A stretch of 64,000 nt of DNA, taken from the NCBI GenBank assembly GCA_017311185.1, contig JAESUZ010000463.1:766642-830641 (forward strand), in the 5' to 3' direction. Every line of letters starts with the position of its first letter. Position 1 is the stretch's first letter. The notes beneath the pieces were generated by a model. That model did not search any database. It was not told where the DNA came from and saw only the letters and a program-made list of their open reading frames with translations. A program made the position numbers and the translations under genes. The DNA comes from Proteles cristata cristata (taxonomy: Eukaryota; Chordata; Mammalia; Carnivora; Hyaenidae). Shown piece after piece: positions 11,946-24,800 of the stretch.

Positions 11946-14227
11946 CAGCATTTGAACCAGTCTTGGGGGACAGTGCTGGTGTCTCTGGAAGAGGAAGTGA
12001 TGCAGGCTCGCTTTCACAGCAGCAGGAGTGCAACAAGGAAGCTTTCCTCTCTCTCTGAGTTCAGGGGGCCACATTTTGGGACACCCGCTGGTACCTCTGT
12101 GCTGAGTGGCCTGCATTTCCATGGAAGAAGACTGAAAGAGCGAGCAAGAGCGAGGCCTGAGAGGAAGGAAAACAAATACTACACATTTTGCAGATTTTTG
12201 TTGGCTTTAATTCCAGATTTCCCTTCATCTATTCCTCTGCTTTCCCAGCCTGAGAATCTCATTCCATCTCTTAATGTAGACTTTTATGTCCCAGAAATAC
12301 AGAGGCTTGAAATGCTGTGGAGGGAGAACATCTCTTCTTGATGAGATGAGTTTTTTTCAAAGAGAATAAAATCTCTGGGGTAAACCATTTGGGAAATCCC
12401 ACCAAGAGGTAGCTCACTGAATTCTCCAGAACTAGAGATGAGTATCTGATAGTTTCTGTAGAATCTTCTGGAATATATGGGGGAAAGGGCTCTTGTTAAG
12501 TGAGCTTTATTTCTATCCCCCTAGGGATAATCCCCCTAGAGCGCAGTTGAAGAGTAAATTAAATTCCACTCTGATGCAGTCTTTTCCCATGGCCTGATAT
12601 ATCAAAAAGGAAGCTTGTGTATGGGTGTTCTTATCCCTAGGGGAAAATCAAGGATCTTCGTACCCCAAATTCTTTATGGAAATGTTTAAGATTATTTTAA
12701 TTTTGTTACAAGTATTACTAGAGTAGTGGTTCTGCTCTAAGATTTCAGAAGTGCTTTTAGAATCATGTTTCTGCCTCCACATATATTGTTATTTTGGTGG
12801 AGAAAAAAATAGTATATTCTACATGAGAAATATTAAAGATATTAACTAAGAGAAATGTTCTACTTTGTTATCTTAACATTCAGTCATCCAGAGATTTATT
12901 ATTTTTTGAAAAGTATATTTAACCATTGAAAATCTTTACAGTATATCACAGAAATCTTAACAGAATATAAACAGGTGGAAAGGGAGCTCTATTGATTTGT
13001 CTACTGAGGCTCAATGAGAATTCTGTGCTTAGAACATGAGTGACAGAAATTCAGAGTTCTTGGTTCTGTATTTATAACTTTGGAGATTTCATGGAGAATG
13101 CTCAAAAAAATCTAGGGAAAAAGTCTAAATTTGTAATTTAAAAAATATATATTTATATTTAAAAGATAGAGGTAGCAAAGTTGAATTTACAATTTGACCT
13201 TTGGTTTTTAGTGTTATTTATTTCATAACTTATAAAAAATATTTAATATATATGTATGCACACTTTTTCTCCTGTACATACTGGTTTTAATAGCAACTTT
13301 CAGAACTGATCATAACAAAAATTACAAATCTGAATTACAGAGTAGTTAAGTTTAACACCCTCTCAAAAAATTTGTATTGATTATTCACTTGCTAAGGCTA
13401 AAGAAATTAGGAATCAGACATCAGTGTTTGGGTGGCAATATAGTTTGGAAGGGAAGAAATTGCAACATGTGTTTCTAATTTGGCCATCATCATAATCTTT
13501 AAGGAAAAAAAAGAAGATGAAGAAGAGAACCCACTCGAGAGTCCAGTTCACAGCACTGGGTCAGGTGGTCTGCACGTGTAATAACCCCAAGGCACTCAGG
13601 TTTCATGTGCTCAGGCCAGGGTGGGGTAAACAGTCTGCTTCTTTTCAACACAGTTATCTGGAAAACACTGCCCTTCTGTGCTATCTTTTTGTCAAGGTAA
13701 GTCTAGTTAAAAGAACTTCTTTGGAAAGGGATGATGGAAAGAATATTTTAAATGCAAAGGATTACAGAATTTGAATTAGCATACATGTATTTGTATGCAT
13801 CAATAATCCAGTAATATATATATTACCACCATGATCTTCTGTTTCTAATAGTCCTTTAGCCTTATATATCATAAACTGTTCCAAAATTTTATTTAAAATA
13901 TTTTTCTTCTCTTCAAAATTATACTTGTGGAGTCCTAAGGCCAAGAAATATACTAAAGTTTATTTTAAATGATCAGCCCACCCCCAAATTGAAAAGCGTA
14001 AGCCGTAGCTAAAAATAGTATGTAAGACTTTAATCGCAACTTTTTAGAATAATCTGTAACCAAAACTCACACTTAGGAAGTTAATGGAAAAAACTAAGCC
14101 CCAAGTTTTGAAAAGGAAGTAATGCCTTACTTGAAATGCTGCTGAGGTATGAGGGTACATCAGTGGGAATAATTGAAATGACAGTCACAGCCTCAAAGTT
14201 TCTAAGGGAAGGGGTCACATGGCCTTC

Positions 14228-14400
14228 AAGAGACTTCTCTCTTCTTTTGGGTGCTTTTCTCTCTCCCCATGTCTTCCTCTCTGTCTGTCTCTTTCCCCTT
14301 CCCCGTTCTCCCTCTCCCCACACCCCTCAATCTCTGCTTCCTTTCTCTCCCACCTCCCCCGCCCCTTCTCACTTTCACTCTGTCTCATTCTGTTTGCACA
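14228..14400 (+). repeat. Pyrimidine-rich tract
   Basis: Almost pure C/T with TCTCTC, CCCTTCCCC and CTGTCTGTCTC segments. It is not flanked by the body of a SINE. Confidence 0.7.
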
Positions 14401-15104
14401 CACTGGCATCTCTTTGAACATTAAAAGTAAGCTCTGTTTGTTGGGTCAGATATTTTTATCCTTATTTAATAACATCACTGAGATGTAGCCAATGAAATAG
14501 TTTTCATAGTTAAATGGTGCCTATAAGAAAATAAATCACATGTTATTTTTCAAAGACATTAAGTGTATTTTGTAACTTATTTTTATTTGGTCCTTGGAGC
14601 ATGAAAACAATATGTGGAATTCATTCTTATCAATTAAAAACACAATGCCCTGGCTATTCAAAGAGATCTATCCAGATTGCCCTTAGTAAAAGCATGCTTG
14701 ACATGAGAGTGGATAGCCCTTTCTGAGATGGAGTCGCAGAGCCAGCTTCATGAGCGTGCACTTCATATGGCCCCTCATTCAGAAGCACTCCCTGCTTGGT
14801 AGAAGGCTCCGCTTGAAATTCTTAATAATTTTTGAACGGGGAATCCTGCAATTCCATTTTGCGCTGAATCCTTAAACATGTGGGGTGTCCTCAGTAGGAG
14901 GGAGTTTGACTTTAGTCTGGTTCAACACTTGATCCAGTGATCAGTTTCATTTGTGACTGTATTACTCTGGGCAGCATTTGCACTTTTTTCTCAGCTACAT
15001 TTAATGGTCCTTATGTATATATCTTCCCCTCTTACTGCCAATCTAACTTGTCTTTCTGTCTTACCTAGAACCAGTTCTCCTTGCCTTTAAAATTCCCAGT
15101 TAAT

Positions 15105-15371
15105 GGGGCGCCTAGGTGGCTTAGTCGGTTAAGCGTCCGACTTCGCTTAGGTCATGATCTCGCGGTTCGTGGGTTCGAGCCCCGTGTCGGGCTCTGTGCT
15201 GACTGCCAGCTCAGAGCCTGGAGCCTGTTTCGGAGTCTGTGACTCCTCTCTCTGACCCTCCCCTGCTCACGCTGTCTCTCTCTCTCTCCTAGAAATAAAT
15301 AAAACATTAAAAAAAAAAGATGGAATGATCTGAATATATCTATTAAAAATAAATAAGTAGATAGATAAAAT
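15105..15371 (+). mobile_element. CanSINE (+), GACTGCC subfamily
   Basis: The 18-base duplication AAAATTCCCAGTTAATGG lies at 15089-15106 and 15372-15389. It has GCTTAGGTCATGATCTCG, GCTGACTGCC and a TAGATAGATAAA-type tail. Confidence 0.93.
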
Positions 15372-15929
15372 AAAATTCCCAGTTAATGGCAGTCCTTTGA
15401 CACAAGAGCCATGAGAATGGCTTTACTGGTTTATTTCAACCTTTAGAATTATTCGGAATTATTTAAATGATCCCAATGTTTTCAATCTGTTAATAATATT
15501 CATAAAACATGGTCCCATGATGTAACATAGGTAAACTAAACCAAAGATTCAAATACCTTGGAAGAAAGGATATTCTTTTGGGTGTATTTGCTTTGAGATC
15601 TACCATAAAACAAAGAGGATTGTTGGCACTTTAATTACAACTTCCTGTAATACTTCACAGCCCCTAGCGTGAGACTCTGGCATTTGCAGGTCATACCTCA
15701 TTTGACGCAGGGGTTTATAATGATTGCACGATGCTTCCGGGCAACTGCTTTTCAGCAAGACTAAATGAGAAAATCCAAACTGTTCTATACAAACTGACCT
15801 ACAAAAGCTATAATTGGAGGAGGAATAAAAACAAATGTGTGGCTTCTTACTGTCTCTATTAAACATCCCAGGCCCCTCAGGTTGACCAACCGCATTCAGC
15901 TGATGGTTGAGAACTGTTCCCTTACACAC

Positions 15930-16040
15930 AGGGGCTCTCAAGCCTGGCTGGGCTGCAGAATCACCTGGGGGCCTTTGGAAATCTCTGAGATGCTGGCTGT
16001 CCAGATTAAGATGCTAATATGCAGTGAGGCTGCAGAACCA
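15930..16040. mobile_element. MER5A-like DNA transposon fragment
   Basis: CTGCAGAATCACCTGGGGGC, then CCAGATTAAG is the familiar MER5A pattern in shortened form. Confidence 0.55.
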
Positions 16041-18039
16041 CTGCGGGCTAACAACTTTAATGGACTTCTATGACTTTTATAACCTTTCTTAAGTTGTACT
16101 TTTAAATTTAGGCTACAATGAGCCAAAGAATTCTAAAGACTAATCTATGGCACAGTTGTGTGGTTGAGACTATTGTTTCAAGATTGACAGACAGGTGGGT
16201 TGGGTGGGGAGGTGTGCACTCATGGCAGTTGGACGCAATTTGACCTTCCTTTTTTAGAATTCTTCGTCCTCAGATAGAGAGGAATTGCCATTTGTGTACA
16301 CCAGACAAGGCACTCAGTATGTAAAACTCATAGAAGGTGTTCATGACATAGAGTATATTCCTAGACCCACGTCTCTCTTTTGGTTACACACATGTAAACT
16401 TTTGCTAATTATTTCTTATTTGTACTCATTAGAATCCGTTTTTGAGGGGGAAAAAAACCTTTTGCTCTGATGTGTGAAGGATTTGCATTTTACATTAATC
16501 AATCTATAGGATATCAGTAACAATCAAAGCAAATGCAGTTATGGGTGGTTTGTTTTTAATTTTTCACCTAGTTTCTAAATCACACTTCCTTTGATTAAAT
16601 GGCATGTTGGCATCTCCCAATGATAACAAAATGTAATTATTTAACATCTTTTGGCATTTTAAAAGAGTAAAGACCTGTCAAGTCTTGCATTTAGGCTGCA
16701 ATTGAGTAAGATAAAAGCTTACAATGCCAAATATATGGAAACATTATAACATTTTATAATTATTCTTGAAGTTTTGATGTAAAAGAAAAACGTGTTGAAC
16801 AGTCCTTCAAAAAATTGTGGTTCCTCCATTATTTTTGTTTTTGGTAGCCATTAACTTAAAGAGAAGAAATAAAATAACTACAATCAAAGGAGCAGTTTAA
16901 TATCAGCAAAATAAAATGATGTAACAGAATTGGTGATATTCATGTCTATCAGATGGCTCATATAAAGAAGTGCTATTTTCATCACCAAAGGTCCTTTCAG
17001 TTAAAATCTTTTAGGGCATGCAGCGTGTAAAATCAGTATCAATCACAATGTATGGTGGCTACTTGTCTGTAAGTGTAGATCACCATTTACCCCAAAATGG
17101 AAAGACATGGCTATGTCCAGAAATCCAAGTGTTTCTTCCCATTCTCAAGTGGTGCGAGCAGCATATATGTCACATTTGGAAGTTTCCATTGTGCATAACA
17201 TCCTCTTGGGGGTGCCTTGCTGGCCCAGAGGAGGGGTAGACCAGTCCAAGAATCTGGAAATCTGGGTGATAGGCCTATTCTACACAGAGGAACCGTCTCA
17301 CCCTGGGCAGGCTACCTGGTGTGTCAGTCCTGCTTATCACCCAGTGATAGACTGGTTCCTTCTGTGAAGCTATCAAGCTCTATGTGTCTCCTGAATCCAG
17401 ATTGAAAGCCCTTTACATCTGAAGAGAGAACTGATTAGTGTTGCCCTTTGTTTTAGAAATTCTTAAGATCATCACCGAAACAAAACACAAAAGCAACCAT
17501 AAAAGGGACTGCACTGCCCAAGTGCTTTAACATAACAGAGAGAATTACCTTTATTTTGCAGTCTGTATACGTAAAACTTAAGTGATTTTGTTATGTTTCT
17601 GGGGGAAAAGTATTTTTAAAAATTTCCTCCTAAGGAATTAAAATATCTATAGAAGCTATGGCTTGCTTTTATAATGTGGAAATCATATGACTTGCTGTGA
17701 CTCATGCGGATTCCCTCTTTTATCAGGGAGACAAGGACTTGCAGCATGTTCTTTGTTCATGTTTTTATTTCCTACTCTGATCAGTTGTATATAAATGTAC
17801 ACTTTTGTTACTTCTGCTGTGCCAGTTAGAAATCTACTTCCCATAAAGTATGTCTCCCACTTAAGTCCAATTATGTACACTTTGCCTAGGTCTTTCCAAA
17901 ATAAAATTTATGTAAATGTTTATTTTATATAAAATATAATGAAAATAATTTTGTCTGTTTCAATCTCTCAAGTGCTCCATGATTAGTACCCATTGAAATC
18001 CATGTCACTAGATGATGTCTGCTTTAAAAGAAAAAATAA

Positions 18040-18680
18040 TTTCCTTCTTTCCCTCATTCATTCATTCATCCCATTGTTCTCTGGGCTTCATGTCTGCTCT
18101 TTCGCCCACCTCACAATGACTATTTCAGTCCTTATGCACTCCTTCTCTCTTCCTCTCATGTTGAATAGATGCCTTCACCTCTTTCCTCACAGAGTAAACA
18201 AAAGTAGAAGATATTCTGGCCATATCCTGTTCTCCTTATACAAACTCACCTGTACTCAATTCTTCCCACTCCTGTTACTACAGTGGAAGAAGAGGGCCCT
18301 CGGCACTGGATTTTGCCTTTTCTGGAGCTTATCCCTTAACCTCTCTTTTTCATCTTTAACTTCTTCCTTCTACTGGTTCTTGTGACTTCTATTTTAAAGC
18401 ACATATACCGGTAACCACCATCAAAATCATTTGGAAGTAAAAATTAAGTCCATCCTGTATTCTCATCTCTAGCTGCTGCCGCGTCCTTCTTCCTTCTCTG
18501 CCAAACTATTTGAGTGATTGTCTTCACCCATTCTTTCTGCCTCCATCCTTCACATTCCCTCTGCTTCATGGCGATCTGTCCCTGCAACAAACATGCAAGT
18601 AATTGCTGTTTCTAAGGTCATCAATAATCCCCTTTGTGCTGAATCTTGGTGCAAAATCCCTTGTGGGACATTGAAGAGGA
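18040..18680 (+). mobile_element. L2-like fragment (+)
   Basis: Text such as AAGGTCATCAATAATCCCC and TTGTCTTCACCCATTCTTTC resembles the L2 body. Edges are unclear. Confidence 0.45.
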
Positions 18681-19810
18681 TTCTAGAGTTTGGACCAATG
18701 ATTTAGTGGGGATGGAGAAATTTTTTTACACAAGACATTATTTGCCCATGATTTGCTCATTGCTCACAGGTTAGTCACTAACACTCCTAATTGTACAACT
18801 ATCCTTAGAGTTGGGGCTTCCATTAAAGGTCTTGAAAGGCCTCCAGTAGGAGATTATGAAGATATGTTCATGTTAAAGGCAGATTTCTCATAAATCACAA
18901 GTGCAGTCTGGGATAGTTCAGCCTACTCTCCCTTCTTGACTTGCTTTCCTTGTGTGTGTGTGTGTGTGTATGAATACTTCCATTTAGATGCTGCAACATC
19001 ACCACAAACTCAACTTATACTTAAACCATCATCTTACTAGCAAATTTAAAACAACCTATCAAATAGGTGTACAGTTCATATTGAATAGCTCTTTTCCTAT
19101 TTAATGGGAAGGCATTATTTTAGTAGGCCTATAAGGGACCAATCTTCATAAAAGGACAAGGTCTCACTTCAGGCTGTGAGTTTTGAACCCTGGAAACAAA
19201 GAGAGCTGCTCTATAACAAGAAATGAGGCCATGCCCAACCCCATGGAGACTTCTGGGTATGAAAGAAACCACTGAATGTCCTGCAGAGCTGTGTGTGCAT
19301 CATGTGCAGAAGAGTACAAACTGACGGAGTCTGTGGGCCCCATGTAAAGGTTAGTCATCAACCTGAACATTGTGGGTCCAACTATACTTGCACATCACAT
19401 GAGCATTTTTCTTTCCCTCTCCCATTTTTTTTTTTTTGGTAGTGGCTTTAATCTGACCCCTTCTTTCTAAGAAGAAAGAGGTATTTGGTCCATCTGGAGG
19501 GTCTGAGCTTTTATTGGAGAGTAGTTTGCCCCCAGAGCAAGGGATGGCGATGATAATCCTTGAAGATCACTACAGTGAAAGCAAAATTTAAAGGTGAGGT
19601 GGTGAGGGCCAGTAGTCAGGCAGCCACCATACCCAGGGACTTCCTTTGTGGTGCTCAAGCCTGGAGTCCTGGAGGCGCAGGGCTTTGTTGTCAGAGAAAG
19701 GCCGCTTACCTTACCAAGCTCCCTCCCACTGTCTCCTGGACACTCAAGCTCCAAACCCAGGAGTTTTCTACTCAAACTATTATCCAAGGTGTCTTTATTT
19801 AAAATAAATG

Positions 19811-19867
19811 AAAAATAAAATAAAATAAAATAAAATAAAATAAAATAAAATAAAATAAAATAAAATA
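19811..19867 (+). repeat. AAAAT pentanucleotide array
   Basis: About ten copies of TAAAA in tandem after an AAATAAATG start, with no SINE body attached. Confidence 0.95.
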
Positions 19868-19899
19868 ATGAATAAAATGGTGCTTGCTATTCTGAAGAG

Positions 19900-20082
19900 C
19901 AGTGCAGCCCAATAGAACTATCCGTGGTGTCAGTATCTGCTCTCCAGTATGGTAGACACTAGCCACAGGCAACTATTGAGCCCTTGAAATATAGCTAGTG
20001 TGACTGAGGAACTAGTGTTTTTACTTTAGTTAATACTAATTTAAATACCCACGTGCCTAGTGTCCACTCTAATTGGACACTG
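19900..20082. mobile_element. hAT-like short DNA transposon
   Basis: It starts CAGTGCAGCCCAATAGAA and ends CTAATTGGACACTG, so both ends carry CAGTG/CACTG as imperfect inverted termini. Family name uncertain. Confidence 0.6.
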
Positions 20083-20468
20083 CAGCTCTAGAGCTTCTTA
20101 ATGTTGTTAAGATGGGACATAGAAATCCGAGAGGTTCATGAGATAAGAAGGCTGAGACTTTCAAGTTTCAGTGCCAATTCCATTCTTTTCAGCTTTTCAC
20201 CAAAAGATGCCCATTTACCTTCTGTTCCCTTTCACAGCTACAAAGGTCATTGCCCCCAGCTGATTCTCACCTACCGGTTTCTGTACCTGCATTCCCTCCA
20301 CCTTCACTACTGTTTTCCTGTCCACCTGCCTGCCTATCTCCTTAATTTGTATACCTCCTACCATAAGGAGCTTTTATTTCTATTTTTCACAAAACACAAC
20401 TGGGCCTGGGAGATTGATGTCTATGTTAGTTATGTACAGAATGTCCATGAGCTTTACCCTAATTTTTT

Positions 20469-20937
20469 AAAATTTATTTATTTTTACAAATAGTGTATTG
20501 TCAAGTTGGTTTACCATATAACACCCAGTGCTCATCCCCACAAGTGCCCTCCTCCATGCCCACCCCTCCTCCCCCCCCACATCCATCAGTCCTCAGTTTT
20601 TGTCAGCATTCAAGAGTCTCTCATGGTTTGCCTCTGCCCCTTTCCCCCACCATTTCCCCCTTCTTCTCCCCCTTGTTCCTCCATCAAGTTCCTCCTAATC
20701 CTCCTATACGTGCAAACATATGATATTTGTCCTTCTCTGCCTGACTTATTTCGCTCAGCATAACACCCTCAAGGTCCATCCATGTTGCTACACATGGCCA
20801 GATTTCATTGTTTCTCATTGCCATGTAGTATTCCATCGTATAGATAAACCACATCTTCTTGATCCATTCATCTGTTGATGGACACTTAGGCTCTTTCCAT
20901 GTTTTGGCTATTGTGGAGAGTGCTGCTATGAACATCG
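20469..20937 (-). mobile_element. LINE-1 3' end (-) with target-site duplication
   Basis: The 16-base duplication TTTACCCTAATTTTTT lies at 20453-20468 and 20938-20953. The minus strand keeps about 80 codons of the ORF2 C-terminus (20935 down to 20684) including [20 protein letters not shown], then the G-rich 3' UTR and a poly-A end. Confidence 0.93.
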
Positions 20938-21399
20938 TTTACCCTAATTTTTTGATAAAACATACATACAAATTCTGGCTTTATTCCTCTCTCAACCTCA
21001 AGCTAACTTATTACAAAATATTATTTATGGGAAATAATGCTGACATGGTAATATTACTGATGAATTCATTTTAATGACCTTAAATGATGGATCCTACAGC
21101 TTTGGCCCATTCCACTGAAGTGAGTAACTCGGCCACCCAAAAAAGGGATGGCAGTGTAAACCAGATGTTTCATATCCACTCCATATGAAAGTTCTTGAAT
21201 GTCAAGGACTTCCACAAGCTTCTTAGATGGAAGGGCAATACTATTAATGCCTCAGTAAGCTTCCAGGAGTCTTCCTCCTTTCACAAGTCAGCCTGCCTGT
21301 CTTGTATGGGTGACTGGCTTCCTCGCCTCTGGGCTTGGGCCGCACTCCCGGGTCTGGGACAGAATGCCTCGGGCGTTCCAGGCCCCTGATCACCTTGCT

Positions 21400-21760
21400 T
21401 CCTGGACCAGTCGGTAGGGCCCCTGCGGGAAGGCGGGGCGGCTGCGCGGAGGATGAGCGCGGGCGGGGACAGCTGTGAAGCGGCTGGCGCGGCAGGTGCG
21501 GCTCAGGTGCGGCTCGTCCGCGCCCCAGGAGCGAAGAAGAGCGCGGCGGGCGCTTCCGGGGGCGGGCGGGTCCTCGCCGTCCTCACTCGCTTTCCGCAGC
21601 GGCGGCGGAGGAAGCGGGGCGCAGTCCCCGCGCGTGGGGGCCATGCGGACGCTGCCCGGGGCCCGCCTGCTCCTGTTGCTCGCCGTCGGCCTCCCCCAAA
21701 GCCTAGGTGTGTGCGGACCCGGTGCAGGCGAGGGAGGGGGAAGCGGGACGCGGCCCGGTA
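21400..21760 (+). promoter_or_regulatory. OVCH1: CpG island, OVCH1 promoter and first exon
   Basis: This is the only clearly GC- and CpG-rich stretch in the window, with GGGCGG-type Sp1-like boxes (for example near 21433 and 21560) and no TATA box before the start codon. It covers the presumed transcription start and exon 1 of OVCH1. Such islands are often bidirectional, but no antisense gene can be shown here. Confidence 0.75.
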
Positions 21761-21854
21761 CTGGCCCACAGGTTCCCAAAGACGGGCCAGCGCCAGGTTT
21801 TCTTTGGGAAATTCTTCGGATTCTGGAGTTCAAGGCTTTAGGCACTTGTGCTAA
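21453..21854 (+). other. Upstream ATG frame overlapping OVCH1 start
   Basis: An ATG at 21453 opens a 133-codon Arg/Ala-rich frame that overlaps the OVCH1 start in another frame and runs into intron 1. It would count as an upstream ORF only if transcription starts before it. The composition reflects the CpG island and gives no sign of a protein. Confidence 0.3.
21643..21706 (+). CDS. OVCH1: OVCH1 exon 1, signal peptide
   Basis: ATG in context ggggcc-ATG-c. The protein begins [20 protein letters not shown], with a hydrophobic Leu/Ala/Val core after Arg8, so it is a secretion signal. The donor gtgtgt follows CTA G (phase 1). Confidence 0.85.
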
Positions 21855-24800
21855 GGAGCCTTCTCCGCGTAACAATAGCCCCTTAGAAGCAACTGCAAGC
21901 CGAATGTCTCCCTTCTGGAGTAGCATATGTTGTCCTATGGCCGTCTAATTTATGTGATGCTCCCTCTCCCAGAGTCCTCCCCAAATCGATCCCCAGAGGG
22001 TGAGCTGACTCATCCTGCCCCCTGGGTCTTATAAGGCAGCTCAGGCTCAAAGAGGCAGAGGAACCCTGAGGCAAGTTCTAGTCAACATGGAGTAGTTGTG
22101 GGATAGTCTTGGGATTCTGTTGACAGAAGCAGGGCGGGGAGGGTGGTCTGCTGCTCAGTGACACCAGAGAATGTGTGTCAGGCCAGGGAAAGCTGAAGGC
22201 GGAGTGTTGAGCAAGGGAATCGTGACATGAGGCCCTCCGGGCGAGGGCACACGCACGGTTGCTTTCTCTCTCCCACACAGGGCTGAGGTGTGGGGACCCC
22301 GCGGCTGACGTCAAAAGAACGGCAACTGTCTTGGATTCTGGGTCCTTCTCGGGAATTACTCGCTGGAGAGATGCGACAGTTGGTGGACAGCCGTGGCAGG
22401 TCAGGATAACCGAAGCACTGAGTTCCTGAGCGAGAAATGCTGACGTTTCTCGCTTGTTTCCAATATCACAGCTCCGGTTAACATGTGATTTTTCTCTTGG
22501 CCCCACTCAAGCTCTCTGCCGAAAAGTTTACTTCAGGGGCAATATTTCCTAACCGATTATATCGGTAACGTAAGGATGTTGTACAAGGAGAGTCTACTTC
22601 AGATGTTTCTAAGGCAGATGGCATGGGGAGATGCGTATTAGTTGTGTTTGTGGTTTTCTTCTTGGGCAGGTCTCCCTGAAGATAGGTGAGCACCGCTTCT
22701 GCGCAGGAAGCTTGATCCGAGCTGATCTGGTTGTTACGGCAGCACACTGCCTGGTTGGCCTCAATGAGTAAGTTGCGGGTTTCCGTGACTTATCACACCT
22801 TCACTCATAGCAATGGGACTGGGAGATTTGAAGCTCTAGAAAAAGCTGACAAAGTTCGATCTCAGTCCCTTTCTGAATTTTTCCCACCTGGCCCACCCAC
22901 TCACTGACCTTCCTGATCCTCAGAAACCTGTATCCCTCTCAAGATTTCCTGTACCTCCTACCCTACTAATCAGAGACCCCCACAGTTCTCTGGGGACATT
23001 ATAGATGTCCTCTATAATTTGCAGAGTTAGTGGTGAAGTGGGGGGTGATAGTTACTTGTTTAATAAATTATTGACATGTATTGTTAAATGGATGCTCCAA
23101 AGTTTTAATAATCTGAGTTTCAGTCATTAGGAGGAAAACAATACTGTGAAAAGAACAGATACTTAGCCAGATTAAAAGAGAGTGCTGATCATAAGAAAAG
23201 GACAGTTCTAGGAACAGCTTTTATATCTTGTTAAAGATGACAGAGCATATATAGACTAGAACAAAAGAAGAAAAAGAGGCCACACTTAAATATCCTGACT
23301 AATTACAATTGATGATAGGTGAAAGGGTTCACGGAAGGTAAACACTCTGATGGAAAGCCATGACTTTGCAGATCCCTGTAATTTGTAGGCAATTATGATA
23401 GTTGGTAGTAATCACTAATAAAGGTACATCTTCTTTGGAGACTTAGAAATGCTTCCAGTTACATTAATCACTTTTCATTTAAGTCGGTGAAAATAAGACT
23501 GTCTTTCCTGGGGGAAACAGCTATACTTATTGGAACATTTTTCTTTGGTTTTAGGAAGCAAATTAAGAGTCTGACTGTGACTGGGGGACAGTACAACCTC
23601 TTTCAAAAGGGTAAACAAGAACAGATTCTTGTCTCCAAAATGATTCTCCATCCGGAGTACAACAGACTTGGATATATGAGCTCAGATATCGCACTGCTGT
23701 ATTTAAAACACAAAGTCAAGTTTGGTAAGTAAGAGGAGTTAGCATGTGTAAAAAATGTAGGAGAGAAGTGTGTTTTATTAATTCTGTACCAGTTAACAAT
23801 TTCTGTGTATATACCTGGTAATATTAGAATAGCTAAGTTTTGTCCTTTTTAAAATTTTGTTTATAACATATAAAAAGCACTGTAAGGACCGAAAATCCCA
23901 GACACAAATTATATATGCTTAACCTAATCCACATTGTAAGTCTTTTGTCTTGACTGGGCTGTGTTCTAGACTTACACTCAGCTCCAGCCTGGGGCTTTGA
24001 GACATTTGAAAATGTTTTCAGAGACTTCTTCTCTCTCTCTGATCATTGTGGACTAGATACCTGACACTCTCTCAGCATGGGTAATCTAAACATTTTGGAT
24101 AAAAATATTAAAAATCTGTTTTTTAAGTGCAAAAAGGGAAAGTGATCAGTGACCCAAACCAATGAAAGAGCACAAATCTAGAGGACTTGGCTAAGCATTG
24201 AAATAAGCCACTTCCCTTGAGGCATCTAAGTGATCTTTAAGAACCTAGAGCTTTAACTGGTCATGCAGGGAGCCTGTATGGGAGGGATGGCAGAGGATGG
24301 GCAAAGAAGGATCTGTAACCCCCAACAAGCAAGCCTCATTGAGGTTAGATGCTGGAATTCCCAGTACCTGTGACGAAAAGAAACTATTGCCCGTTTTCCT
24401 CTTTCCCCTTACAGAAAAGCGATGAAGTTCCGTTTATGGGGGCTATGTCATTTTCCTCTCCTCAGTTCTCCTAATTGCGTGTATTAGGTCGGAGAGATCT
24501 GTTAGACATCCAAGTCAGACTTTCACCCCAACCACGCCCCCAAATTTGCTCTTGTCACAGTCACCTCCATGTTGCTTAATTTCCAAGGTGAATTCTCAAT
24601 CCTCAGCTTACTTGACAGGAGTTTTGACAGACTTGTTCATACTCTCCCTGGAAACATCTTCTTCACCTGAGTTCCAGAAGTCCGTTGGTTTTCCTCCTAC
24701 CTCTTTTTACACCCTTTCTTAGTCTTCTATGATGGTACCTCCTCTTCTTTGTGACCCCTTATTGTTGCAGTGCTCAGTTCTTGGACCTCTTCTCTATCTG

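Larger units (their letters stand above)
11946..17990 (+). other. Probable TMTC1 3' UTR and 3' flank, mostly unique AT-rich sequence
   Basis: The stretch after the stop holds few repeats: one SINE at 15105-15371, a pyrimidine-rich tract near 14230-14400 and a MER5A-like piece near 15930-16040. Polyadenylation hexamers AATAAA occur at 12365-12370 and at 17900-17905, so the UTR could be about 0.4 kb or about 6 kb long. Which one is used cannot be told from sequence. No coding exon was found. Confidence 0.5.
17991..21399. other. Intergenic stretch between TMTC1 and OVCH1
   Basis: It contains L2-like sequence (about 18040-18680), a TG run near 18950-18968, an AAAAT pentanucleotide array (19811-19867), a hAT-like element (19900-20082) and a LINE-1 3' end (20469-20937). 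No supported gene is visible. Confidence 0.6.

Noticed and set aside
20684..20935. An 84-codon minus-strand frame
   Set aside because: It is the ORF2 end of a 5'-truncated LINE-1, not a gene.
21475..21948. A 157-codon frame starting before the OVCH1 signal peptide
   Set aside because: It begins with GTG, not ATG, and runs through the donor at 21707 into intron 1. Only the part from 21643 is coding.
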